From: Longispora albida DSM 44784
GTDB lineage: Bacteria > Actinomycetota > Actinomycetes > Mycobacteriales > Micromonosporaceae
Length of the DNA stretch: 64,000 bases
Assembly (NCBI RefSeq): GCF_000379825.1
Contig: NZ_KB903835.1
Coordinates: 395,655-459,654, forward strand
Direction of reading: 5' to 3'
In this document: positions 49,277-57,999 of the stretch, one piece after another
How the letters are laid out: each line of letters opens with the position of its first letter
Numbering within the stretch: position 1 is the first letter of the stretch
Notes under the pieces: generated by a model
What the model was told of the DNA's origin: nothing
The model's input: the letters and a program-made list of their open reading frames with translations, nothing else
Databases searched by the model: none
Position numbers and translations under genes: made by a program

Positions 49277-50089
49277 ATCCCGCTCTTCGGCCGCCTCGGG
49301 CCCGGCCTCGTCCAGCGGCCACACCGCCAGCTCGACCGCGCCGGCCGCCGACACGGGCAACTGCACGAGCCCGATCGGCATGAGGCGGAAATCCGTCAGC
49401 CGGACGAACCGGCGGCCCGCACAGTCCTCAGCGGCCACCACCACCAGCCACGTACCCGCGGCATCCAGGTACACCCAGCCCAGCTGCGCGTCCTCCGGCA
49501 CCGCCGGGTCGTACAAGACCGCCCCCGCAGCCCCAGCCGCCATCACCGGGTCGGCCTGCGACGTGCCATTTACCTGCGGCGTGCCGTACACCTGCGGCGT
49601 GCCAGCCACCTGGGGCTGCACCGGTACCTGCGGCATCCCGGGCATGCCCGGCACCAGCACCGGCAGCAGCGCCGCACCCTTCGCGTACGCGGAGATCTCC
49701 ACCCGCCGGACCAGCTTCGTCACCCCGAGCAGCCCCGCGAGCAGCACCAGCGCCCCGGAGCCCGCCACCAGTACCCAGTGCCAGAGCGGAGTCACCGGCA
49801 CCGACCACACGACCCCGCCAGCCCCGGCCGTGGCCAGCAGCAACCCGAGGGCCACAGCGGACACCGCGAGCGGCCCGGTACCCAGGTGGGGCCGGCCAGC
49901 GGTGCCGAGGGCCACCGTGGACGCTCCAGCGCCGGGCACGGTGCTGCGGCCGCCCGCAGCCCTGGCCGTGGCCACGCCGACCCGGAGGGCGCGCGCGGCC
50001 CGGGCGACGCCGAGGTCATATCCGCTTAAACCCGCCATCAGGAGGCCGGCAAACATGATCATCGTGCCGGCGATCGCCATCCGTACCAT
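49274..50089 (-). CDS. membrane protein with PQVxGT repeat loop, function unknown
   Basis: A 271-residue protein. There are about three hydrophobic segments (IAGTMIMFAGLLMAGLSGYD; GPLAVSAVALGLLLATAGAGG; WHWVLVAGSGALVLLAGLLG). A loop of five PQV-type repeats (PQVAGT, PQVYGT, PQVNGT) encoded by 18-bp DNA repeats follows, then a soluble C-terminal domain of about 100 residues (LYDPAVPEDAQLGWVYLD; GTWLVVVAAEDCAGRRFVRL). GGGAGG 6 nt before ATG 50089 sets the start. It is divergent from the T4SS-like operon and may be connected with it, but there is no direct evidence. Confidence 0.7.
   Translation of the reverse strand: MVRMAIAGTMIMFAGLLMAGLSGYDLGVARAARALRVGVATARAAGGRSTVPGAGASTVALGTAGRPHLGTGPLAVSAVALGLLLATAGAGGVVWSVPVTPLWHWVLVAGSGALVLLAGLLGVTKLVRRVEISAYAKGAALLPVLVPGMPGMPQVPVQPQVAGTPQVYGTPQVNGTSQADPVMAAGAAGAVLYDPAVPEDAQLGWVYLDAAGTWLVVVAAEDCAGRRFVRLTDFRLMPIGLVQLPVSAAGAVELAVWPLDEAGPEAAEERD
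49557..49646. repeat. five 18-bp tandem coding repeats
   Basis: Units begin at 49557, 49575, 49593, 49611 and 49629; the first three share TGCG(G/A)CGTGCC and the last two are more diverged. They encode the PQVxGT loop of the membrane protein and could vary in copy number. Confidence 0.65.
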
Positions 50090-50298
50090 GCCACACCTCC
50101 CTGGTCGGACCTGGTGTGCCGGAAGGACCTCGTGCACAGTCTTCTTAGCTTGTCTGCCCGTTGGGCGCAATGTAGGTTCATGCTCACCGTGAGCTTCACT
50201 CACGACACAAGGTCGCCGCTTACTACCACTCAGCTTGGTTTTCCGGAAAGCTAGACAAATGGCGGCCGGGGTGCCCGGTCGCAGCCGGGGAGGTCCAC

Positions 50299-50589
50299 AT
50301 GTCCGTGATGGAATTCGCGCAGGCCGCGCAGTCCGCCGGCCCTGTGCTGCTCGCCGCCGACCCAGAAATCAACACGACTGGTGTCCTGGGCTTCTTCGCC
50401 ACGAAGATCGTGCCGATCCTGCTCGCCGTGCTCGGCGTGATCTTCATCGGCCGTGCCAACAAGGGCGAAGTGTCCAAGGTGCTCACCAGCTCCGCGATCG
50501 CGATCGTCGGCATGGTCTTCGTGGCCGGCGCCGCGACGCTGTTCTTCCTCGGCGAGTATCTGATCAAGCTCCTGTTCACCAAGCAGTGA
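50299..50589 (+). CDS. small membrane protein, VirB2-like candidate, first gene of T4SS-like operon
   Basis: A 96-residue protein. A short N-terminal part (MSVMEFAQAAQSAGPVLLAADPEINTTG, read with a break) is followed by two transmembrane helices (IVPILLAVLGVIFIGRA; ITS-like SSAIAIVGMVFVAGAATLFFLG) joined by the basic turn NKGEVSKV. Size, two helices and first position before VirB3- and VirB4-like genes are typical of VirB2/TrbC-type subunits. No clear signal peptidase site is seen. GGGGAGG 6 nt before ATG 50299. Confidence 0.65.
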   Translation: MSVMEFAQAAQSAGPVLLAADPEINTTGVLGFFATKIVPILLAVLGVIFIGRANKGEVSKVLTSSAIAIVGMVFVAGAATLFFLGEYLIKLLFTKQ

Positions 50590-50608
50590 CTGCTGAGACG
50601 GGCTGACC

Positions 50609-50971
50609 ATGCGGCTGAGGACAGATGACGACATCTACCGGGCTCGTCTGGTCTACCTGGGCCCGCCCGGGTACACGCTGCCGGTCCACTTGCCGTACGC
50701 GCAATATGGACTTTTCATCGCGTTAGTACCCGTTTTCATGTTCATTCACTACCTGTTCAGCCTTAAGGTTGACCTGTTCCCGGCGTGGGAGATCGCGCTG
50801 GCAATGGTGACCACGTCGTTCGTGTTCCGGCATGTCGACCCGGACCGTCCTGCCCGCATGGTCATCCGCACCGCGCTCACCGACTGGCGCCGGACCACGG
50901 AACCCCGCACCGAACAGCGGGAACCCAGGCTGGTCGCCCGTCGGGTGCTCATCCGCGAGGAGCTGACATGA
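50609..50971 (+). CDS. VirB3/PrgI-like membrane protein
   Basis: A 120-residue protein: hydrophilic N-terminus, two hydrophobic helices (YGLFIALVPVFMFIHYLFSL and FPAWEIALAMVTTSFVF), and a basic cytoplasmic tail (WRRTTEPRTEQREPRLVARRV). The two-helix protein directly before a VirB4-like ATPase is the hallmark of VirB3/TcpE/PrgI components. Its stop overlaps the ATPase ATG (ATGA at 50968), so the two are translationally coupled. Confidence 0.7.
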   Translation: MRLRTDDDIYRARLVYLGPPGYTLPVHLPYAQYGLFIALVPVFMFIHYLFSLKVDLFPAWEIALAMVTTSFVFRHVDPDRPARMVIRTALTDWRRTTEPRTEQREPRLVARRVLIREELT

Positions 50972-53900
50972 CCACCGCCCCAGGCAGGCCAGGCGAGCCG
51001 ACCCCGGCAGCTGGCGAGAAGCCGCCGGTCCCGGGCCAGGCGGGGCCGGTCGCGGTCTTCCGCGCGCCCGGCGCCGACATGAGCTCGTCGATCCTGGACG
51101 CTGACGACGCGACCCTGTCGCCGTTCCTGGGCCTGGTCACGCCGTCAGCGCCAGAACAGGCCGCCGCCGAACGCCCGGCGCCCCCTGCCGTACCCGCCCC
51201 GCCGGCCGGCCGTCCCGCTGTGGACCGGCCGGCTACAGGCCGTCCCGCTGTGGACCGTCCTTCCGGAGACCGTCCTCCTGTGGACCGTCCTCCCGTGGAC
51301 CGGCGCGCTGCGGAGGCTCCGCGACGCGAGCCGGTCCGCCGCCGGATCGAGGAGCCGGGACACCAGCAGGTCATCCCGCCTGCCGCCCCGGGCATGCCGC
51401 CCACAGCGCCTCAGGCTGCCGCGACCGCGCCGCCAGCGGCACCTCGCCGCCGGCCCGAGCCGCCCGTGCCTCCTGTCGTGCAGGCTCCATCCACTGTGCC
51501 CCCGCGCGCCCCGGAGCCTCGCCCGCAGCCGGCGCCACCCGCTCCGCCCGTTGTTCCACCCACGCCGCCCACCCCGCGCCCACCGGACTCCGACCCGCTC
51601 GCCCAGCACGTAGACGAGCTGTTCTCGGCCGCCGTCGAGGCAGTACGGGCACCGGCGGAGACTGGTGAGCAGCTCGCGCCGAAGGTCACCGGCCGGGCCA
51701 GCGCCCCGCCCGGCTCCCGCCCCGACCGGGACAACCGGCCCACGGAGGACATCCGCATCGGACGGCGGCCCCAGCCGGTCGTGCCCGAGCCGGTGCGCGC
51801 CGACCCGAAGCCCCGCCGTGTCCCGAGCAGGGCACTCCAGCCGATCCGCGACGGCGTGCCGAAGCGGCAGCTCCCCAGGTTCCGTGACCGCGACCCGGTC
51901 GCCGACATGGCGATCACCGAGGTCGCCGGGCACCTGACGTTCACGCCGAACACGATCACCGCGTGGTACTGGCTGCCGGAGGTCCGCTGGGCCTTCCGGC
52001 CGGACGCCGAGCGCGAGGCGCTGATCGTGGCGATCTCCGAGCAGTACGCCGGCCTGGCGGGCTTCCGCCTCCACCTGCGCCGGACGACCATGCCGTTCCC
52101 TGCCGACGAGTGGGCGCGCACAGTGGACGCCCACACGCCCCGGCCGCTCCCGCCGGTCCCCGGCGCGCCGAGCTGGGGTGACCACCTGGTCAACGCGCAG
52201 AAGCACCTGCTCCAGGTGAACCACGCCGAGGGGCAGACGTATCTCGGCATCACGTTCGCCCGCCGGACGCTCGGCGACTCGCTCAGCGAGAAGATCAGCC
52301 GGATGTTCGGCAAGGGCGTGACCGAGTCGGAGCGCAAGCGGACGGCGCGGCTCGTCGAGCAGTTCGACGAGGTGCTGGGCGCGTTCGGCATGCGCGGCCG
52401 CCGGGTCACCGTCAAGGAACTCGAGTGGCTGCTCTACCGCTCCGTCGCGCTGTGCATGTCACCGCCGCGCGAGATGTCCCCGGTCGGCTCCGGCGAGTGG
52501 GAGCGCGGGGACCTGCTGGCGATGACCGAGCACATCGAGCGGTACCGCACGCCGTACGGCTCCACCGTGAAGCTGGTCAACCGGCTGACCGGCGAGGAAC
52601 GCCACGTGTGCGTGCTGACCGTGGGCCGGATGGAGCCGCTGGAGATCCCCGAGCGGCACGAGCCGTGGCTGCACTTCCACGAGCGGCTGCCGTACCCGAT
52701 GGAGATCTCCAGCCGGGTCGACGCGCTCGGCCAGAACGACACTTTCAAGAACCTTGAGCACCGGCTGCGCATGATCCGCTCCCAGCAGCGCGACTACGCC
52801 GACCACGGCATCGACGCGCCGCCGGAGCTCGAACGCCTCGCCCAGCGGGCGCTCGGCATCGGTGACGAGGTCACCACCGGCCTGCCGATCGACGCTGCCC
52901 GCGTCCACGGCTGGCACCGGATCGCCGTCGGCGGCAACAGCCGCGAGGAGGCACTCGAACGCGCCCGCAAGCTCATCCAGATGTACTCCCGTGAGCTGCG
53001 CGTGTCCCTCCAGCACCCGAAGAACCAGGACTGGCTGGCCCGCGAGTTCATCCCGGGTGAGCCGATCGCCAACTCCGGGTACGTGCGCCGGATGCCGGTC
53101 AAGCTCTTCGCCGCCGCGCTCCCGCAGGCCGCGTCCACCGTGGGCGACCGGCGCGGTGACCTGATCGGCCGCACCGCTGGTACGTGCCGCCGGCCGGTGT
53201 TCCTCGACGTGCACTTCCCGACCGAGGTACGTGAGCGCTCCGGGCTGGCCGTGTTCGTCGCCGAGCCCGGCGGTGGCAAGTCGACCCTGATGGGTGCCCT
53301 CGGCTACCTGGCCTCCCGGCGTGGCGTCCAGGTGACGATGCTCGACCCGTCGGGGCCGCTCGGCCGGCTGTGCGAGATGCCGGAACTCAAGCCGTACTCC
53401 CGCGTGCTGAACCTGACCGGCTCCGGTCACGGGACCCTCGCGCCGTACGCGCTGATCCCCACTCCACAGCGCACCCACTTCGCCGTCGGGTCCGAAGGGG
53501 ACCGCGAGTTCCAGATCGCGCTCGGCAACGCCCGCGCCGAACGCCGGATGCTCGTCCAGGACATCTGCTCGATGCTCGTCCCGCCGCAGGTGGCCCGCGA
53601 GTCCCGCACGGCCACGCTGCTCAGGCACGCCGTCCGCAAGGTACCGGCTGAGGAGACAGCGACCCTCGACGACATCGTCAAGGCGCTCCAGGACGGCGAC
53701 GACCACTCGCGTGAGCTGGGCAATCTGCTGCTTGACACGGCGGAGATGCCCCTGGCGCTGCTGTTCTTCGGCCGTCCGCCGGAGGGCGCCCTCGGCGACG
53801 ACAAGACGCTCACCGTGATCACGATGGCGGGCCTGCGCCTGCCAGACCTCAAGATCGAGCGTGAGTACTGGTCGGCGGAGGAGCAGCTCGCCCTGCCGAT

Positions 53901-54411
53901 GCTCCACACGGCACACCGGCTGGCCGTGCGGCGCTGCTACTCCGGGGACATGCACCGGCGCAAGCTCGTCGGCCTGGACGAGGCCCACTTCATGGAGGGC
54001 TGGCGGTCCGGCCGGTCCTTCCTGGTCCGGCTCGCCCGCGACTCCCGAAAGTGGAACCTGGCAGCTTTGGTCGCCTCCCAGAACCCGAAAGACATTCTCG
54101 GACTCGACGTGCAAAACCTCGTGTCCACTGTGTTCGTGGGACGGATCGCCGAGGACTCCGAGATCGCGGAGGAGGCGCTGCGCCTGCTCAGAGTGCCGCG
54201 CGGGGTCGGATATGAGCAGACCTTGGCGACACTCTCCCAAGTTGAGGCATCATCACAGGATCGGCTCGGATTCCGGGAGTTCGTGATGCGCGACGTGGAT
54301 GGGCGGGTGCAGAAGGTGCGAGTGGACATCTCCTACGTGCCAGGCTTGCTGGACTTCCTGGACACCACGCCGATGACGGCTGCGGAGGCTACTGCACAGG
54401 AGAGTCAGTAG
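50968..54411 (+). CDS. VirB4/TraC-like secretion ATPase with long Pro-rich N-terminus
   Basis: An 1147-residue ATPase. Residues 1-270 are disordered and Pro/Arg-rich, including RPAVDRP/RPPVDRP repeats. The VirB4 N-domain spans roughly 290-740. The C-terminal ATPase domain has Walker A EPGGGKST (K771) and Walker B KLVGLDEAHFM (D1004-E1005), followed by VASQNPKDILG, the VirB4-type arrangement. It energises pilus or channel assembly in T4SS. No relaxase or VirD4-type coupling protein is found nearby. It overlaps the preceding and following genes, as expected of one operon. Confidence 0.85.
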   Translation: MTTAPGRPGEPTPAAGEKPPVPGQAGPVAVFRAPGADMSSSILDADDATLSPFLGLVTPSAPEQAAAERPAPPAVPAPPAGRPAVDRPATGRPAVDRPSGDRPPVDRPPVDRRAAEAPRREPVRRRIEEPGHQQVIPPAAPGMPPTAPQAAATAPPAAPRRRPEPPVPPVVQAPSTVPPRAPEPRPQPAPPAPPVVPPTPPTPRPPDSDPLAQHVDELFSAAVEAVRAPAETGEQLAPKVTGRASAPPGSRPDRDNRPTEDIRIGRRPQPVVPEPVRADPKPRRVPSRALQPIRDGVPKRQLPRFRDRDPVADMAITEVAGHLTFTPNTITAWYWLPEVRWAFRPDAEREALIVAISEQYAGLAGFRLHLRRTTMPFPADEWARTVDAHTPRPLPPVPGAPSWGDHLVNAQKHLLQVNHAEGQTYLGITFARRTLGDSLSEKISRMFGKGVTESERKRTARLVEQFDEVLGAFGMRGRRVTVKELEWLLYRSVALCMSPPREMSPVGSGEWERGDLLAMTEHIERYRTPYGSTVKLVNRLTGEERHVCVLTVGRMEPLEIPERHEPWLHFHERLPYPMEISSRVDALGQNDTFKNLEHRLRMIRSQQRDYADHGIDAPPELERLAQRALGIGDEVTTGLPIDAARVHGWHRIAVGGNSREEALERARKLIQMYSRELRVSLQHPKNQDWLAREFIPGEPIANSGYVRRMPVKLFAAALPQAASTVGDRRGDLIGRTAGTCRRPVFLDVHFPTEVRERSGLAVFVAEPGGGKSTLMGALGYLASRRGVQVTMLDPSGPLGRLCEMPELKPYSRVLNLTGSGHGTLAPYALIPTPQRTHFAVGSEGDREFQIALGNARAERRMLVQDICSMLVPPQVARESRTATLLRHAVRKVPAEETATLDDIVKALQDGDDHSRELGNLLLDTAEMPLALLFFGRPPEGALGDDKTLTVITMAGLRLPDLKIEREYWSAEEQLALPMLHTAHRLAVRRCYSGDMHRRKLVGLDEAHFMEGWRSGRSFLVRLARDSRKWNLAALVASQNPKDILGLDVQNLVSTVFVGRIAEDSEIAEEALRLLRVPRGVGYEQTLATLSQVEASSQDRLGFREFVMRDVDGRVQKVRVDISYVPGLLDFLDTTPMTAAEATAQESQ
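51208..51302 (+). repeat. coding tandem repeats in the VirB4-like gene
   Basis: Imperfect 12-30-bp units built on CGTCC(T/C)...GTGGACCG; a 20-bp unit occurs identically at 51208 and 51238. They encode the RP(A/P)VDRP repeats of the disordered N-terminus and are a likely spot for length variation. Confidence 0.6.
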
Positions 54412-56222
54412 TGTCCGGCCATCGTCGCTGGGCAGCCATTCTTCTCACCGCACTCGTCACGGGCCTGATGCTCGTCGTACCGGTCGCTCCGGCCGGTGCG
54501 GCTGCCCCGTGCAGCCTGGAGGAATGGCGGGAGCCCGGCAAGCTCACCGAGTGCGTCGACCGGCTGCAGAAGGTCAGCTCGGCGCGCGCCCAGTGCCTCA
54601 AGGCCCCGACGCCGAGCGCGCCGGACTCCGGGATGGCCGGCTGGTTCGCCTCCCGCCCCGAGTCCTCCCGCAAGCCCGGCGTGACCGGCATGTACTCCAA
54701 GTACGGCTACGCCGGGTACGACTTCACCACCTACGACATCGACTGCGTGCAGACCACGATGCACCCGTCGTACAAGTTCGAGAACACGATCGCCAACGGC
54801 GAGTTCATGCTCGCCACCGGGATCGTCGGCGCGGCCAACGCGCTGCGCGAGCGCGCCTGGCAGCCCAAGGAGCTGTGGGGCTGGGCTGACCCGCTGGTGG
54901 AGAAGGCCACCAAGGCGGTGTACACCAAGGTCTTCACGGTCTTCGGCGCGCTGACCCTGGCGGTCGTCGGCCTCTACCTGCTGTGGCGCTCCCGCCAGTC
55001 GGACATGTCGGCGACGATGACCACGGCTGGCTGGGCGCTGTTCGTGCTGGTGATCGTGACAGCTCTGGCCACCTGGCCCACCAAGGCCGCAGGCCTGGCC
55101 GACGCCACCCTGACCGGCGGCCTGTCCGCCGTGCACGGCGCGGTCGGCCCGTCGGTGAAGGACATCCCGCCGGAGAAGTGCCCGCAGCCCAATCCTGCCG
55201 CGTGCAAGGACAACCGGCCGCCGGCCGTTCGCGCCGGCGACAGCGCCGTGGATACGTTGCTGTACAAGAACTGGCTGCGTGGCACGCTCGGCAGCGCGGA
55301 CAGTGTGACGGCGCAGAAGTACGGCATGGCGCTCTACGACGCCAAGTCCTTCTCCTGGGACGAGGCCGAGCTGATGCGCAAGGAGCCGGTCCAGCGGCAG
55401 ATCATCATCACCAAGAAGGCCGACGAGTGGCAGCGGGTCGCTGAGCAGATCAAGTCGGAGGACCCGGAGGCCTACGAGTACCTCCAGGGCATGCGCGGCA
55501 CCGACCGGATCGGGGCCGGCTTCATCGCGATCCTCGCCTCCCTCGCGTACGCGTTCTTCGACATCACGGCCTCGGTGCTCGTGCTGCTCGGTTTCGTGCT
55601 GTTCCGCTGGGCGGTGATCGCGGCGCCCGTCATCGGTACGCTCGCGCTGCTCCGGCCAGCGAGCGCCGGTTTCCGCCGGCTGATGAACGCGGTGGTCGCA
55701 GCCGTGTTCAACATCCTCATCTTCGGTACCGGGGCGGCGATCTACCTCTTCGCCGTCGACCAGATCATGGGTACCGCTGCCCTGCCTGGCTGGCTGCAGG
55801 TGGTGCTGATCTGGCTGTGTGGCGTGGTCGGCTGGATGCTCCTGCGCCCGTACCGGCGGATCACCCAGATGGCTGGCAAGGAGTCGGGTGCCGCGGCCCC
55901 CGGCGCGAGCTGGCGGGAGCGCTTCTTCGCCGACCTGCGCTCGGCTGCGGTCGCCTCGAAGGCCTCCACGGAGCCGGAGCAGAAGGCCGCCGACCAGACC
56001 AGCACCACGAGCTCGCCGCGCGCGGAGTCCAGGGTGGAGGAGGCCCCGGCCCGCGCCGAGACGACATCCAGGCCCGAGTCGACATCCGCCCCGTCCTCGA
56101 CACCACGCGAGGCTCCGGTACGGGAGGCCAGGCCGGCTCCGTCCGCCCCGCGTTCCCAGGCGGACACCTGGGGTGGCGAGGTGTACCGCCCAGCGGAGTC
56201 CCGAGCGGAGGAACGGGTGTAG
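54411..56222 (+). CDS. VirB6/TrbL-like polytopic membrane protein
   Basis: A 603-residue protein. It starts with a signal-like segment ending in VAPAGAAAP, then a Cys-containing outer domain (C33, C47, C62, C106 approximately). About seven hydrophobic helices follow: VFTVFGALTLAVVGLYLLW; WALFVLVIVTALATW; a cluster at about 360-480 with FFDITASVLVLLGFVLFRW and VVAAVFNILIFGTGAAIYLF. The C-terminal 110 residues are hydrophilic and Pro/Arg/Ser-rich. The layout fits VirB6/TrbL/TcpH channel proteins. GTG 54411 shares its G with the preceding TAG stop. Confidence 0.75.
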   Translation: MSGHRRWAAILLTALVTGLMLVVPVAPAGAAAPCSLEEWREPGKLTECVDRLQKVSSARAQCLKAPTPSAPDSGMAGWFASRPESSRKPGVTGMYSKYGYAGYDFTTYDIDCVQTTMHPSYKFENTIANGEFMLATGIVGAANALRERAWQPKELWGWADPLVEKATKAVYTKVFTVFGALTLAVVGLYLLWRSRQSDMSATMTTAGWALFVLVIVTALATWPTKAAGLADATLTGGLSAVHGAVGPSVKDIPPEKCPQPNPAACKDNRPPAVRAGDSAVDTLLYKNWLRGTLGSADSVTAQKYGMALYDAKSFSWDEAELMRKEPVQRQIIITKKADEWQRVAEQIKSEDPEAYEYLQGMRGTDRIGAGFIAILASLAYAFFDITASVLVLLGFVLFRWAVIAAPVIGTLALLRPASAGFRRLMNAVVAAVFNILIFGTGAAIYLFAVDQIMGTAALPGWLQVVLIWLCGVVGWMLLRPYRRITQMAGKESGAAAPGASWRERFFADLRSAAVASKASTEPEQKAADQTSTTSSPRAESRVEEAPARAETTSRPESTSAPSSTPREAPVREARPAPSAPRSQADTWGGEVYRPAESRAEERV

Positions 56223-56225
56223 CCG

Positions 56226-56768
56226 ATGCGCTGGCTGTCCTATCTGGGTGCCCGGTACGGGATCGCACTCGGCCTCGCCCTGCTCATCGCCGGTCTGGTA
56301 CTCACGGTCCGGCTCGCGGGGCCCGCGCCGGGCGGCGAGCCCGTCATGCCGGGCGGCACCGGTACCCAGGCTGTACCGGCCACGCAGGAGCACGCCGACG
56401 AGGGCCATGACCTGGAGCCCAGCCGGGCGCCGGCCAGCCCGTCGACGGGTGCGGGCTTCGCCCCGCCCGACGTCGTCGCGAAGACGTTCACGTCAGCGTG
56501 GCTCCGGCACACGGGTGTGTCGGGGGAGCAGTGGCTGACGGGCCTCAAGCCGTACGCGACCGCCGCGCTGCTCGACAAGCTCAAGGGGGTCGACCCGGCC
56601 GGCGTGCCGGCTGAGCGGATCACCGGCGACCCGGTACCGGGTGCGTTCGCCGGCCAGGCATTCGTGGAGTACCGGCTGCCGGTGGATTCTGGCACGCTGA
56701 CCCTCCGTCTCATCGCCCAGAATGGACAGTGGCGGGTGGACACCATCGACTGGGAGCGCCGAAGGTGA
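56226..56768 (+). CDS. single-pass membrane protein with NTF2-like domain (VirB8/TcpC-like candidate)
   Basis: A 180-residue protein: one transmembrane helix near the N-terminus (ALGLALLIAGLVLTVRL, about 13-31), a Pro/Thr linker of about 45 residues, and an outer domain of about 100 residues (VVAKTFTSAWLRHTGVSGEQW; PVPGAFAGQAFVEYRLPV; WRVDTIDWERR). This is the topology of VirB8 and TcpC, whose NTF2-like domains line the T4SS channel. It is 4 nt after the VirB6-like stop, and its own stop overlaps the peptidase GTG. Assignment rests on topology and context. Confidence 0.65.
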   Translation: MRWLSYLGARYGIALGLALLIAGLVLTVRLAGPAPGGEPVMPGGTGTQAVPATQEHADEGHDLEPSRAPASPSTGAGFAPPDVVAKTFTSAWLRHTGVSGEQWLTGLKPYATAALLDKLKGVDPAGVPAERITGDPVPGAFAGQAFVEYRLPVDSGTLTLRLIAQNGQWRVDTIDWERRR

Positions 56769-57922
56769 GAAAGAAGGTGATCATTCCGGCGGTGATGGCC
56801 GGTGTGCTCGCCTTGCTGTGCTGCGCCGGTGGGATCACCGCTGCCCTGCTCGGCGGGCTCAACCCGCAGGAGGAGCAGCCTGGCCTGAATCTCGCGGCGT
56901 GCGGCTCCGGTTCCACGATCGATCTGCAGAAGCTCCCGAAGCTGTCCGAGATGACGCCGGAGCAGATGCGCAACGCCGCGCTCATCGTCCAGGAGGGCCA
57001 GCGGCTGACCGTGCCGCCCCGGGGCTGGGTGATCGCGATCGGCACGGCGCTCCAGGAGTCCAACCTGCGGAATCTGGCGAACAGCAACGTGCCGCGTTCC
57101 CTGAACATCCCGCACGAGGGTGTCGGCCGCGACCACGACAGCGTCGGCCTGTTCCAGCAGCGTCCGCTGCCGCCGGACGGCGCGGGTGGCTGGGGCACGG
57201 TCGAGGAGCTGATGACCCCGGCGACGAGCGCGAAAAAGTTCTACGACAAGCTGCGGACCATCCAGGGCTGGGAGCTGATGCGGCTCACGGACGCAGCCCA
57301 GCGCGTGCAGGTCAGTGCTTTTCCCGAGGCGTACCAGAAGTGGGAGCCGATCGCCGCGACCATCGTCGACGCGCTGACCGGCGGCGGGGCCCGCGCGATC
57401 GCCGTGTCCAAGCCCGACGAGCTCCGGTGTGCCCCGCCCGGCCAGGTGACGGCCGGCGGCTGGGCCGCCCCGGTCACGCACGAGGTGACCAGCTCGTTCG
57501 GCCCGAGGTCCGGCGGGTACCACTACGGCGTCGACCTCGGCTCCCCGCGCAACTCGGTGATCCGGGCCGCCTCGTCCGGCACGGTGATCACCGCGGAGTG
57601 CAACGCGCACGTGGGCGGCGACTACTGGGGCTGCGACCGGGACGGCGGCGTCTGGGTGAGCGGCTGCGGCTGGTACGTGGAGATCCGGCACGCGGAGAAC
57701 ATCGTCACCCGCTACTGCCACATGGTGACCCGGCCGAGCGTCCGCGTCGGTGACCTGGTCACGGTGGGCCAGCCGATCGGCATGATCGGCTCGTCGGGCA
57801 ACTCTTCCGGCCCCCACCTGCACTACGAGGTGCACATGGACGGCGACCTGAGCAGCCGGGGCGCGGTCGACCCCGTGGTGTTCATGGCCGGCCGCGGCGC
57901 CCCGCTCGGCAACCCCGGCTAG
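56765..57922 (+). CDS. cell-wall hydrolase: lytic-transglycosylase-like plus M23 peptidase (VirB1/TcpG-like)
   Basis: A 385-residue membrane-anchored or exported hydrolase. One N-terminal helix (VIIPAVMAGVLALLCCAGGITAAL, written here with both Cys) is followed by a transglycosylase-like domain (WVIAIGTALQESNLRNLANS; DHDSVGLFQQRP) and an M23 zinc endopeptidase domain with HYGVDLG and the HLHYEVH (HxH) site. Cutting both glycan and peptide is as expected for the VirB1/TcpG wall-opening component of Gram-positive T4SS. GTG 56765 overlaps the previous stop (GTGA). It closes the operon. Confidence 0.85.
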   Translation: MRKKVIIPAVMAGVLALLCCAGGITAALLGGLNPQEEQPGLNLAACGSGSTIDLQKLPKLSEMTPEQMRNAALIVQEGQRLTVPPRGWVIAIGTALQESNLRNLANSNVPRSLNIPHEGVGRDHDSVGLFQQRPLPPDGAGGWGTVEELMTPATSAKKFYDKLRTIQGWELMRLTDAAQRVQVSAFPEAYQKWEPIAATIVDALTGGGARAIAVSKPDELRCAPPGQVTAGGWAAPVTHEVTSSFGPRSGGYHYGVDLGSPRNSVIRAASSGTVITAECNAHVGGDYWGCDRDGGVWVSGCGWYVEIRHAENIVTRYCHMVTRPSVRVGDLVTVGQPIGMIGSSGNSSGPHLHYEVHMDGDLSSRGAVDPVVFMAGRGAPLGNPG

Positions 57923-57999
57923 CCTCCGGCAGCCACCGGTCCGGCTAAGAGGGCCTCACCAAGGATCTCTAAAACACGGCGACGGCTGCTGCTGGCCCC

